From CAG-964 sp902789345 (GTDB lineage: Bacteria > Bacillota > Clostridia > Oscillospirales > Acutalibacteraceae), in the NCBI GenBank assembly GCA_052117325.1, contig JBQKJJ010000002.1: a DNA stretch of 64,000 nucleotides. One strand, written 5' to 3'. Of the stretch, positions 7,044-14,451 are shown in pieces (position 1 is the first letter of the stretch; each line of letters opens with the position of its first letter). The position numbers and the translations under genes are program-made. Below the pieces are notes generated by a model. The model saw nothing but the letters and a program-made list of their open reading frames with translations. It was not told where the DNA came from and made no database searches.

Positions 7044-8342
7044 TTATATATTTTCTGTAACTTCGTCTAATGTTTTTGACACACTGTGTTCAATAGGTTT
7101 CCACTCTACCTTACCAAACATAGCCGCAATAGAAATAGGTATGTATGTCATCATAAACAAAGGATATGTAAGCATATAGAGAATCCTTTTGTATATAGGA
7201 CATTTAATTTTCTTCCACTCTGTTATTACAGTAACTGCCCCCATAAAGAACAGTGAACCATAATATAAAATCACCCAGCGCAACAGAAAATCTGCAACCT
7301 CATGAGCAATACTCGGTGTTAAGTTTGGTTGAAACACTGAAAAGGTCAAAACAACAACCTGCATTATAAGTATAACAACAGTTATAAGCACAGTAGGCAT
7401 AACTGTAAGGGTTATATCAAAGCAGGAAAAACGGTTTTTGTTTTTATTACGGAAAATACTTGCCAACATTGTTTTGCTGTATTTTCCCACAATTTGGTAA
7501 AATCCACGGCTCCAACGTACACGCTGATGCCACGACTGCCTAAAGGTAGTAGGCTGTTCGTCATACAGCATAGCGTTTTCACAATAGCCTATTGTTTCGC
7601 CACGCATAATTGTATCTACGGTAAATTCAATATCCTCTGTAAGCAGTGAGTAATTCCATCCGCCACGCTCACGAATAATTTCGTTGGATACCAAAAAGCC
7701 TGTACCTGACACAGCACAGGACGAGCCCAGGGCAGAACGGGCATAGTTTAAAAACTTAGCCTCACGCATAAAAGCAACTGCATAGCCTGCGGTAATCCAG
7801 TTTGTTCCGTAATTTTTAGAATTTCGGTAGCCGGTTATTACACGGTAGCCCTGGCAAAAGGTTTTGTTCATTTCAGCTACATAGTTACTGTCAAGCAAAT
7901 TGTCTGCGTCTATAATAATATAGCCGTCAAAATAGTTATCGCCAAACATACTGTATATATTTTTAAATGCAAAATTCAGCGCATAACCCTTGCCGACCTT
8001 TTTGGTGTTAAAGCGTTCAAACACCACCGCACCGTATTGGCGTGCAATTTCTGCGGTTTTGTCGGTACAGTTATCAGCTATTACTACAGCCTTGAGCTTA
8101 TCCTTGGGATAGTTCTGATTATTGATAGTTTCAAGCAGTTTATCAATAACCATCTCCTCGTTACGGGCGCATATAATAACGGCCAAATTATGTGGTACAA
8201 CTTTAACCGATTTCTTCTTTACTTTACCTGCCTTGCGGAGTATATCATAAACAAAAACTATAACAATATACAGCATCTGGTACAAATACAAAACCGTTAC
8301 AACAGACACAACTATGTTGCACACTTCAATAAAAAAATGCAA
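7044..8342 (-). CDS. Membrane glycosyltransferase, family 2
   Basis: Processive-type GT2 of 432 residues. One N-terminal helix (about 8-32) is followed by the GT-A domain with the nucleotide-sugar aspartates in IIDADN (near 142), TEDIEF (near 232, acceptor/catalytic acid) and QRVRWSRG (near 270, the Q-x-x-R-W motif). Three or four C-terminal helices follow. This is the plan of poly-N-acetylglucosamine and hyaluronan-like synthases, so export of a surface polysaccharide is likely; the sugar is unknown. The start is TTG at 8342 with AGGGAG eight bases upstream; nearby ATGs are out of frame. It stands alone, without a deacetylase or c-di-GMP partner gene. Confidence 0.88.
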   Translation of the reverse strand: MHFFIEVCNIVVSVVTVLYLYQMLYIVIVFVYDILRKAGKVKKKSVKVVPHNLAVIICARNEEMVIDKLLETINNQNYPKDKLKAVVIADNCTDKTAEIARQYGAVVFERFNTKKVGKGYALNFAFKNIYSMFGDNYFDGYIIIDADNLLDSNYVAEMNKTFCQGYRVITGYRNSKNYGTNWITAGYAVAFMREAKFLNYARSALGSSCAVSGTGFLVSNEIIRERGGWNYSLLTEDIEFTVDTIMRGETIGYCENAMLYDEQPTTFRQSWHQRVRWSRGFYQIVGKYSKTMLASIFRNKNKNRFSCFDITLTVMPTVLITVVILIMQVVVLTFSVFQPNLTPSIAHEVADFLLRWVILYYGSLFFMGAVTVITEWKKIKCPIYKRILYMLTYPLFMMTYIPISIAAMFGKVEWKPIEHSVSKTLDEVTENI

Positions 8343-8360
8343 CGCATCATCTCCCTTCTT

Positions 8361-8454
8361 AAATACACAAATTCAACACCCATTTTTGCGTATTTAACCA
8401 CATTCCTAAACACACAAATATAATACCCGTTTTTGCGTATTTAACCACATTTTT
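8361..8454 (-). repeat. 47-bp tandem direct repeat in the glycosyltransferase leader
   Basis: Two copies (8361-8407 and 8408-8454) share the core TTTTTGCGTATTTAACCACA and differ at about seven positions. They start 18 bases upstream of the TTG start, so they lie in the 5' leader or promoter. Nothing else is identifiable up to 8649 except a minus-strand TATAAT near 8631-8637. Confidence 0.7.
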
Positions 8455-8649
8455 AACACTACCTACACGAACCTAACATACAAAATATCACTATGTTAAC
8501 CAATTTTCAAGGCATTTTCCCTCTTTTAATAAAGTTCTACAGGTAATACAAAAACCCTACGAACAAGTTAGTCTTTTTTGATTATTATTTTCTTGTAAGC
8601 CCTTTATCACGACTATGCAAAAGGCTACATTATAATTGTGCAGTTTTTG

Positions 8650-9312
8650 CTACTCTACATATGCTATTTCTTCAAGCTTTTCAAGGTCATTTATAACAAT
8701 GTACCTGTAGGCTGTTTTTAAAATTCCTCTGCTGGCAAGCTCGTTTAATATTTTACTGACTGTTACTCTGGAAACGCCTACAAGGTTGCCTATTTCTTCA
8801 TGGGTTAGGTTTACTATAAATTCATTATTCAGTGCAACCTTTGAGTGTAAAAGCTGGCTGGCTATGCGGCACTCTGCCTTGGTAAAAACCATACCGGACA
8901 CCTGCGCCGACAGCATTCTTATAGACTGCGCCTGAACTCTGAGCATACACATGGCAAGCTTGGGATTTTTCTTAATAGCCTCCTCCAGCTGTTGGTGTGT
9001 AACGGTGTTTATTATGCAGTGTGATATGGTTTGCGCCGAAGAAACCCTTGGCATACGGTCAAAAAAAGCCGCCTCCCCCAAAACACTGCCGTTGCCTGCT
9101 ATTGAGATTGTTTTTTGCATACCCTCGGCAGAATTGAAGAAAACCTTTACACTGCCCTTTTGTAAATAATAAAAGCAGTCCGCCTGCTCTCCCTGTAAGT
9201 ACAGCGTTGTATTTTTGTCGTAGCTTTTAACTGTACCCAAACCGTCAAAAAGTTCAAAAGCTTCCTCCTGCAAATGCAGGGTGTCACTGCTGTAAATGCT
9301 TTGGCTTGCCAT
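8650..9312 (-). CDS. Crp/Fnr-family transcription regulator
   Basis: Protein of about 220 residues: an N-terminal cyclic-nucleotide-type beta barrel (LYLQGEQADCFYYLQKGSVKVFF, then GEAAFFD), a dimerisation helix, and a C-terminal winged helix (NLTHEEIGNLVGVSRVTVSKILNEL). There is no N-terminal cysteine cluster like that of Fnr, so an iron-sulfur sensor is unlikely. The ATG at 9312 has GAGGTGG six bases upstream; a longer in-frame reading to 9378 lacks a ribosome site and would cross the operator. It is divergent from leuC with a perfect palindrome between, suggesting autoregulation and possibly control of leuCD. The ligand is unknown. Confidence 0.9.
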   Translation of the reverse strand: MASQSIYSSDTLHLQEEAFELFDGLGTVKSYDKNTTLYLQGEQADCFYYLQKGSVKVFFNSAEGMQKTISIAGNGSVLGEAAFFDRMPRVSSAQTISHCIINTVTHQQLEEAIKKNPKLAMCMLRVQAQSIRMLSAQVSGMVFTKAECRIASQLLHSKVALNNEFIVNLTHEEIGNLVGVSRVTVSKILNELASRGILKTAYRYIVINDLEKLEEIAYVE

Positions 9313-9350
9313 TAAATACCACCTCTGCTTGGCTATTGTATAGCTGTAAT

Positions 9351-9366
9351 TGTAACATAGGTTACA
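9351..9366. promoter_or_regulatory. Crp/Fnr-type operator between regulator and leuC
   Basis: TGTAAC-ATAG-GTTACA is a perfect 6-4-6 palindrome (equivalently GTA-N8-TAC, the spacing used by several Crp-family proteins). It is 38 bases upstream of the regulator start and 73 bases upstream of leuC. Confidence 0.65.
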
Positions 9367-9439
9367 TTCTTTAATCAAGTATTATGAGATAATATTCTTA
9401 GCAATTTTCAATAATCTTTATTAATAGGAGGATTTTGTT

Positions 9440-10708
9440 ATGGGTATGACTATGTCACAGAAAATCTTGGCAGCACACGCCAACCTGCCGGAGGTTAAGG
9501 CAGGACAGCTTATTGAAGCAAAGCTGGATATGGTGCTGGGCAATGATGTAACATCACCTGTAGCCATTAATGTTTTTAATGACTGCAACGCCACCAAGGT
9601 TTTTGACAACACAAAAATAGCAATGGTAATGGATCACTTTACACCAAACAAGGACATTAAGTCGGCACAAAACTGCCTGCAGGTAAGAGAATTTGCCGGC
9701 AAGTACGACATTAAGAATTTCCTTGATGTGGGTGAAATGGGTATTGAGCACGCACTATTGCCTGAAAAAGGACTTGTAGGTCCGGGCAGTCTGTGCATTG
9801 GCGCAGACTCACACACCTGCACATACGGTGCATTGGGTGCTTTCTCAACCGGCGTAGGCTCTACAGATATGGCTGCCGGTATGATAAGCGGCAAGGCTTG
9901 GTTTAAAGTGCCGTCTGCAATTAAGTTTAACCTAATCGGAAAGCCACAAAAATTTGTTAGCGGCAAGGATGTTATACTGCATATTATCGGTATGATAGGC
10001 GTTGACGGTGCGTTATATAAATCTATGGAGTTTGCCGGAGAGGGCCTGCAATACCTAAACATTGACGACAGACTTTGCATTGCAAATATGGCTATTGAAG
10101 CCGGTGCTAAAAACGGCATTTTCCCTGTAGACGACATTACAAGAGAGTATACAAACGGAAGATTCCAGGGCGAGCCTGTGGAGTATACTGCTGATGAGGA
10201 CGCAGAGTACGAGGCAGAATACACAGTAGACCTTTCACAGCTAAAGCCTACTGTAGCCTTCCCACACCTGCCTGAAAACACAAAGACTATAGACCAAGTA
10301 GAAAAAATTGAAATCCAGCAGGTAGTTATCGGCTCTTGTACAAACGGCAGAATTTCTGACCTAAGAGCTGCCGCTAATGTTATGAAGGGCAAAAAGGTAG
10401 CCAAAGGAGTAAGATGCATTGTTATTCCGGGTACACAAAAAATATGGCTGGACGCTATGCACGAGGGACTGTTTGATATTTTCATAAATGCCGGTGCTAT
10501 TGTTTCCACACCAACCTGCGGCCCATGCTTAGGCGGTCATATGGGCGTGCTTGCACAGGGTGAAAAGGCTGTATCAACTACAAACAGAAACTTTGTAGGC
10601 AGAATGGGACATATTGATTCTGAAATTTACCTTGCAAGCCCTGCTTTAGCAGCTGCAAGTGCCGTTAAGGGATATATTGCAGACCCTGCCGATGTCTGTA
10701 ATGAATAA
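9440..10708 (+). CDS. leuC: 3-isopropylmalate dehydratase large subunit
   Basis: Isomerises 2-isopropylmalate to 3-isopropylmalate in leucine synthesis, as a heterodimer with LeuD. The 422-residue protein is of the archaeal/homoaconitase-like short LeuC type. The [4Fe-4S] ligands are visible as the cysteine of GSCTNGR near residue 298 and the two of CGPCLGGH (near 359 and 362). The substrate motif GADSHTCTYGALG is near 120. It starts at ATG 9440 with AGGAGG and is followed 21 bases later by leuD. The neighbouring Crp-type regulator and palindrome may control it. No leuA or leuB is in the window, but ilvD of the same branched-chain pathway is at the right end. Confidence 0.96.
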   Translation: MGMTMSQKILAAHANLPEVKAGQLIEAKLDMVLGNDVTSPVAINVFNDCNATKVFDNTKIAMVMDHFTPNKDIKSAQNCLQVREFAGKYDIKNFLDVGEMGIEHALLPEKGLVGPGSLCIGADSHTCTYGALGAFSTGVGSTDMAAGMISGKAWFKVPSAIKFNLIGKPQKFVSGKDVILHIIGMIGVDGALYKSMEFAGEGLQYLNIDDRLCIANMAIEAGAKNGIFPVDDITREYTNGRFQGEPVEYTADEDAEYEAEYTVDLSQLKPTVAFPHLPENTKTIDQVEKIEIQQVVIGSCTNGRISDLRAAANVMKGKKVAKGVRCIVIPGTQKIWLDAMHEGLFDIFINAGAIVSTPTCGPCLGGHMGVLAQGEKAVSTTNRNFVGRMGHIDSEIYLASPALAAASAVKGYIADPADVCNE

Positions 10709-10729
10709 GAAAGAGAGGATTGATTATAA

Positions 10730-11212
10730 ATGAATGCAAAGGGCAGAGTACATAAATATGGTGATAATGTAGATACTGATGTTATTATTCCTGCTAGATA
10801 CTTAAACACAGCCTCTCACAAAGAGCTTGCTGCACACTGTATGGAGGATATTGACGCAGACTTTACAAAGAATGTTCAGGACGGTGACATTATAGTAGCC
10901 GAAAAGAACTTTGGCTGCGGTTCTTCAAGAGAACACGCTCCGATAGCTATAAAGGCTTCGGGTATTTCCTGCGTAATAGCTTCAACATTTGCAAGAATTT
11001 TCTACAGAAATTCTATTAACATCGGTTTGCCGATTCTTGAATGTGACGAGGCGGCTCACGATATTAAAAACGGTGACATTGTAAATGTAAACTTTGACAC
11101 AGGCGTTATTACTAACGAAACTACAGGAAAGACATACCAGGCTGAGCCGTTCCCTGAGTTTATTCAGAACATTATTAAAAAGGGCGGACTTATAAAGTCT
11201 ATCACTGAGTAA
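10730..11212 (+). CDS. leuD: 3-isopropylmalate dehydratase small subunit
   Basis: Swivel-domain partner of LeuC, 160 residues, with the family signature GCGSSREHAP near residue 63 and DTDVIIPARYL near the N-terminus. It has the usual length for the short LeuD class. Start at 10730 after AGAGAGG; co-transcribed with leuC. Confidence 0.97.
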   Translation: MNAKGRVHKYGDNVDTDVIIPARYLNTASHKELAAHCMEDIDADFTKNVQDGDIIVAEKNFGCGSSREHAPIAIKASGISCVIASTFARIFYRNSINIGLPILECDEAAHDIKNGDIVNVNFDTGVITNETTGKTYQAEPFPEFIQNIIKKGGLIKSITE

Positions 11213-11260
11213 TTGTACTTTTAAACAAGTTTTTAAGGATATATTTGTTTAATTTACAAT

Positions 11261-11288
11261 TTGACATTATTTTATATTATGATACAAT
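11261..11288 (+). promoter_or_regulatory. Promoter of the small RNA downstream of leuD
   Basis: TTGACA (11261-11266), 16 bases, TACAAT (11283-11288). It is near consensus and points at the two-hairpin element that follows. Confidence 0.65.
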
Positions 11289-11380
11289 AATCCTTGTGTA
11301 TGAGGCAAGCATACACAAGGATTGGCGAGGATGGAGAGAACCACAGGGAACGGAAATGCTGTGGTTCTTTTCCTTTTTTG
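11289..11380 (+). ncRNA. Probable small non-coding RNA, two hairpins
   Basis: Immediately after a near-consensus promoter lies a perfect 14-bp hairpin: AATCCTTGTGTATG (11289-11302) with CATACACAAGGATT (11310-11323), loop AGGCAAG. A purine-rich single-stranded linker with GAGGATGGAGAG follows. A second hairpin then pairs GAACCACAG (11338-11346) with CTGTGGTTC (11359-11367), with GGAACGGAAATG in the loop, and ends in TTTTCCTTTTTT. Promoter, structured body and terminator in about 120 bases suggest an independent transcript of about 85 nt. Repeated GGA words could serve as a protein site or anti-ribosome-site target (inference). I recognise no known RNA family. Confidence 0.55.
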
Positions 11381-11410
11381 TATATAATATTTACCAACAA
11401 TCTTAAAACA

Positions 11411-11467
11411 AAAGAGAACCGACTTTCTCTTGGTGAAGTTCACCAAAGCAGAAAGTCGGCTCTTTTT
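11411..11467. terminator. Long hairpin, probable bidirectional terminator
   Basis: AAAGAG/CTCTTT, CCGACTTTCT (11419-11428)/AGAAAGTCGG (11450-11459) and TTGGTG/CACCAA stack into one hairpin. T-rich tracts follow on both strands (CTCTTTTT on plus, CTCTTTTG on minus). It can end the small RNA unit and the dapL operon. Confidence 0.65.
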
Positions 11468-11489
11468 CTCTTATATATTCTATGTTCTC

Positions 11490-11525
11490 GGTGCAAGGGC
11501 AGTGTAAGCACGCCGCCCTTGCACC
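11490..11525 (-). terminator. Hairpin just downstream of dapL
   Basis: GGTGCAAGGGC (11490-11500) pairs perfectly with GCCCTTGCACC (11515-11525). No clear T tract follows on the minus strand, so it may protect the 3' end rather than terminate. Confidence 0.4.
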
Positions 11526-11548
11526 ATATGTATTTTTATGCGTTAAAG

Positions 11549-12760
11549 TTACTTTGAAAGCAGCTTTTCTATTCTTGCCATAGCCTCAATAGTAGCATCT
11601 CTGTCACCAAATGAAGTCAAACGGAAGTAACCCTTGCCGTTCTTACCAAAGCCCTCACCAGGAGTACCTACAACATTAGCCTCTTTCAGCAACAGGTCAA
11701 AGAACTCCCATGAGCCCATACCGTTTGGACACTTTAGCCAAATGTACGGTGAGTTAATGCCGCCTGTGTAGCTTATACCCAGCTTATCCATAGTGCTTGC
11801 AATAATTCTGGCATTTTCCTTGTAATACTCAAGGTTTACCTTAATTTGCTCTCTGCCCTCTTCTGAGAATACAGCAGCAGCACCGCACTGTACAGGGTAA
11901 GAAACACCGTTAAACTTTGAGCCTTGTCTTCTGCCCCACAGCTGAGCAATGCTAACCTTTGTTCCGTCGCTTGCTTCAACCTCAAGCTCGTTAGGAATTA
12001 CAGTGTAGCCGCAGCGCATACCTGTAAATCCGGCTGTTTTTGACAATGAGCAAATCTCAATAGCGCACTGTCTTGCGCCCTCTACTTGGAAGATACTTCT
12101 TGGAATATCGTCCTGTGTAATAAATGCTTCATAAGCAGCGTCATAAATAATAATAGCCTTGTTAGCAATAGCATAGTCAATCCACGCCTTTAGCTGTGCT
12201 GTGTTGAACGCCGCACCTGTTGGATTGTTAGGCGAGCAAAGGTAAATAAGGTCAGCGTGAACATTGTAGTCAGGCTCTGCACAGAAGCCGTTAGCCTCTG
12301 ATGAATCGGCATAAATTACCTTTCTGCCGTTCATTAGGTTGGAGTCAACATATACAGGGTAAGCAGGGTCGGTAATAAGTACAACATTGTCGTCACCGAA
12401 AATATCAACAATATTACCGCAGTCTGACTTAGCGCCGTCGCTGATTCTTATTTCTTCAGGCTTTACATCTGCGCCAAAGCTTTTATAGTAGCCTGCTACA
12501 GCCTCTTTCAAAAAGTCATAGCCTGTGCCGCTGTCTTCGTAGCCCTTAAAGGTTTCTTTTACGCCCATTTCCTCTGCACCCTTTTTAACAGCCTCAACAA
12601 CGCAAGGTGCTATAGGAAGTGTTACATCGCCAATACCCATACGGATAATGTTTGACTTCTTTTCAGGATTTTCTTCAATATACGCATTAATCTTCTTTGC
12701 GATATTAATGAAAAGATAGTTCTTCTCCAGCTTTAGGTAATTTTCATTAATCTGTGGCAT
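11549..12760 (-). CDS. dapL: LL-diaminopimelate aminotransferase
   Basis: PLP enzyme of 403 residues that converts tetrahydrodipicolinate directly to LL-diaminopimelate, bypassing the acylated route. Features are the family start SYLF-like LEKNYLFINIAKKI, the cofactor lysine in SLSKTAGFTG near residue 240, and the SPNNPTG motif near 175. It ends a minus-strand gene string that also contains dapF, the next enzyme of the pathway (LL- to meso-DAP), there fused to carB. Start at 12760 with GGAGAG; 68 bases from pyrG. Confidence 0.95.
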   Translation of the reverse strand: MPQINENYLKLEKNYLFINIAKKINAYIEENPEKKSNIIRMGIGDVTLPIAPCVVEAVKKGAEEMGVKETFKGYEDSGTGYDFLKEAVAGYYKSFGADVKPEEIRISDGAKSDCGNIVDIFGDDNVVLITDPAYPVYVDSNLMNGRKVIYADSSEANGFCAEPDYNVHADLIYLCSPNNPTGAAFNTAQLKAWIDYAIANKAIIIYDAAYEAFITQDDIPRSIFQVEGARQCAIEICSLSKTAGFTGMRCGYTVIPNELEVEASDGTKVSIAQLWGRRQGSKFNGVSYPVQCGAAAVFSEEGREQIKVNLEYYKENARIIASTMDKLGISYTGGINSPYIWLKCPNGMGSWEFFDLLLKEANVVGTPGEGFGKNGKGYFRLTSFGDRDATIEAMARIEKLLSK

Positions 12761-12828
12761 TCCATTTCTCTCCTTTACAATTTGGCATATTCACCGATTT
12801 ATATATAATTCTGTAAATGCTGTTTAAA

Positions 12829-14427
12829 TTACTTCTCTAAACTAGCCTTTACAAATTCTCTGAACAGTGGGTGTGCAGACTGTGGACGGCTCTTGAATTC
12901 CGGATGATACTGAACAGCTACAAAGAACTTGTGGTCAGGAATTTCAACAGCTTCAACAAGCATACCATTAGGAGATGTACCTGTTACAAGCATACCGTTT
13001 TCTTCAAAGTCAGCTCTAAACTCGTTGTTAAACTCATAACGATGGCGGTGTCTTTCGGAAATTTCCTTTTTACCGTATGCTCTGTCCATAATTGTACCCT
13101 TGCGAATCTTACAAGGGTAAGCGCCAAGACGCATTGTTCCGCCCATTGCCTCTATGCCCTTTTGATCCTGCATAATGTCAATAACCTTGTGGGCAGAGTT
13201 TTCATCAAATTCACCTGAGTTAGCGTCGCTCCAGTGTAAAACATCTCTTGCAAATTCAATAACGGCAGTTTGCATACCAAGGCAAATACCCAAATATGGT
13301 ACATTGTGCTCTCTGGCATACTTTGCAGCTGTAATTTTGCCCTCGATGCCTCTGTTGCCAAAGCCGCCGGGTACTAAAATACCGTCTGTATTTCCCAACA
13401 GCTCGTCAACGGTGTATTCTGTAACAAGCTCTGCGTCTACCCAGTCTATTTCTACCTCGGCAGCATTTTCGTAGCCTGCATGGTTAAGTGCCTCAACCAC
13501 TGACAGATAAGCGTCGTGCAGCTGTACATATTTACCTACAAGTGATATTTTAACCTTTTTATCTCTGGACTTAATTCTTTCAATCATATTCATCCATTCG
13601 GTCATATCGCCCTTTGGCAGGTTAATGTTAAGCTCACGGCAGACAATATCAGAGAAATTATTTTTCTCAAGCATAAGCGGTGCCTGATAAAGCACAGGCA
13701 GTGTAATATTCTCGATTACGCAGTCAGACTTAACATTGCAGAACAGTGCAATTTTCTTGAAAATGCTTTCGTCAATAGGCTCGTCACAACGCAAAACTAT
13801 AATATCAGGGTTAATACCCAAAGAGCGAAGCTCCTTAACGCTGTGCTGTGTAGGCTTTGACTTATGTTCGTTAGAGCCTTTTATATACGGTACAAGTGTA
13901 ACATGAATGAAAATACAGTTTTCGCTGCCTACCTCCAGCGATACCTGTCTGATAGCCTCCAAAAACGGCTGGCTTTCTATGTCGCCTACAGTACCACCGA
14001 TTTCTGTTATAACAACATCAGCCTCTGAATGTTTACCGACATTGTAAATAAAATCTTTAATTCCGTTTGTAATATGAGGAATAACCTGAACAGTTTCACC
14101 CAGGTAGTCACCCCTACGCTCTTTTTCAAGAACATTGGAGTAAACCTTACCTGTTGTTAGGTTAGAAAACTTGTTAAGATTTTCGTCAATAAATCTTTCA
14201 TAGTGACCAAGGTCAAGGTCTGTTTCGGCACCGTCCTCAGTTACATAAACCTCGCCGTGCTGATACGGGCTCATTGTTCCCGGGTCAACATTTATATATG
14301 GGTCAAGCTTTTGTGCTGTAACCTTTAGGCCTCTTGACTTTAGCAAACGACCAAGTGAAGCAGCTGTAATACCTTTGCCTAAGCCCGAAACAACGCCGCC
14401 GGTTACAAATATATATTTTGTTTCCAT
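12829..14427 (-). CDS. pyrG: CTP synthase
   Basis: Amidates UTP to CTP using glutamine. The 532-residue protein has the N-terminal synthase domain (GGVVSGLGKGITAASLG at residues 10-26) and a C-terminal class I glutamine amidotransferase domain with the nucleophile cysteine in YLGICLGMQ near residue 380 and the HPE triad near 510. It lies 24 bases after the carB-dapF stop in a string of glutamine-using enzymes (CarA, PyrG). Confidence 0.98.
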   Translation of the reverse strand: METKYIFVTGGVVSGLGKGITAASLGRLLKSRGLKVTAQKLDPYINVDPGTMSPYQHGEVYVTEDGAETDLDLGHYERFIDENLNKFSNLTTGKVYSNVLEKERRGDYLGETVQVIPHITNGIKDFIYNVGKHSEADVVITEIGGTVGDIESQPFLEAIRQVSLEVGSENCIFIHVTLVPYIKGSNEHKSKPTQHSVKELRSLGINPDIIVLRCDEPIDESIFKKIALFCNVKSDCVIENITLPVLYQAPLMLEKNNFSDIVCRELNINLPKGDMTEWMNMIERIKSRDKKVKISLVGKYVQLHDAYLSVVEALNHAGYENAAEVEIDWVDAELVTEYTVDELLGNTDGILVPGGFGNRGIEGKITAAKYAREHNVPYLGICLGMQTAVIEFARDVLHWSDANSGEFDENSAHKVIDIMQDQKGIEAMGGTMRLGAYPCKIRKGTIMDRAYGKKEISERHRHRYEFNNEFRADFEENGMLVTGTSPNGMLVEAVEIPDHKFFVAVQYHPEFKSRPQSAHPLFREFVKASLEK

Positions 14428-14451
14428 ATTATTATACCTCTCTGTCGAATG

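Noticed and set aside
8037..8423. 128-codon plus-strand frame over the glycosyltransferase start and 47-bp repeats
   Set aside because: Mostly antisense to the GT gene, no ribosome site, and its end is made by the tandem repeat.
9313..9439. T-box or leucine leader peptide before leuC
   Set aside because: The space is only 127 bases, shared with a divergent gene, with no Leu-rich reading frame, no T-box sequence and no terminator.
9634..10509. 291-codon frame opposite leuC
   Set aside because: Antisense shadow of a highly conserved gene; no start signal and no domain pattern.
11294..11557. 87-codon open frame across the small RNA and hairpins
   Set aside because: No ribosome site, runs through two terminator hairpins, and its residues follow the inverted repeats; no protein pattern.
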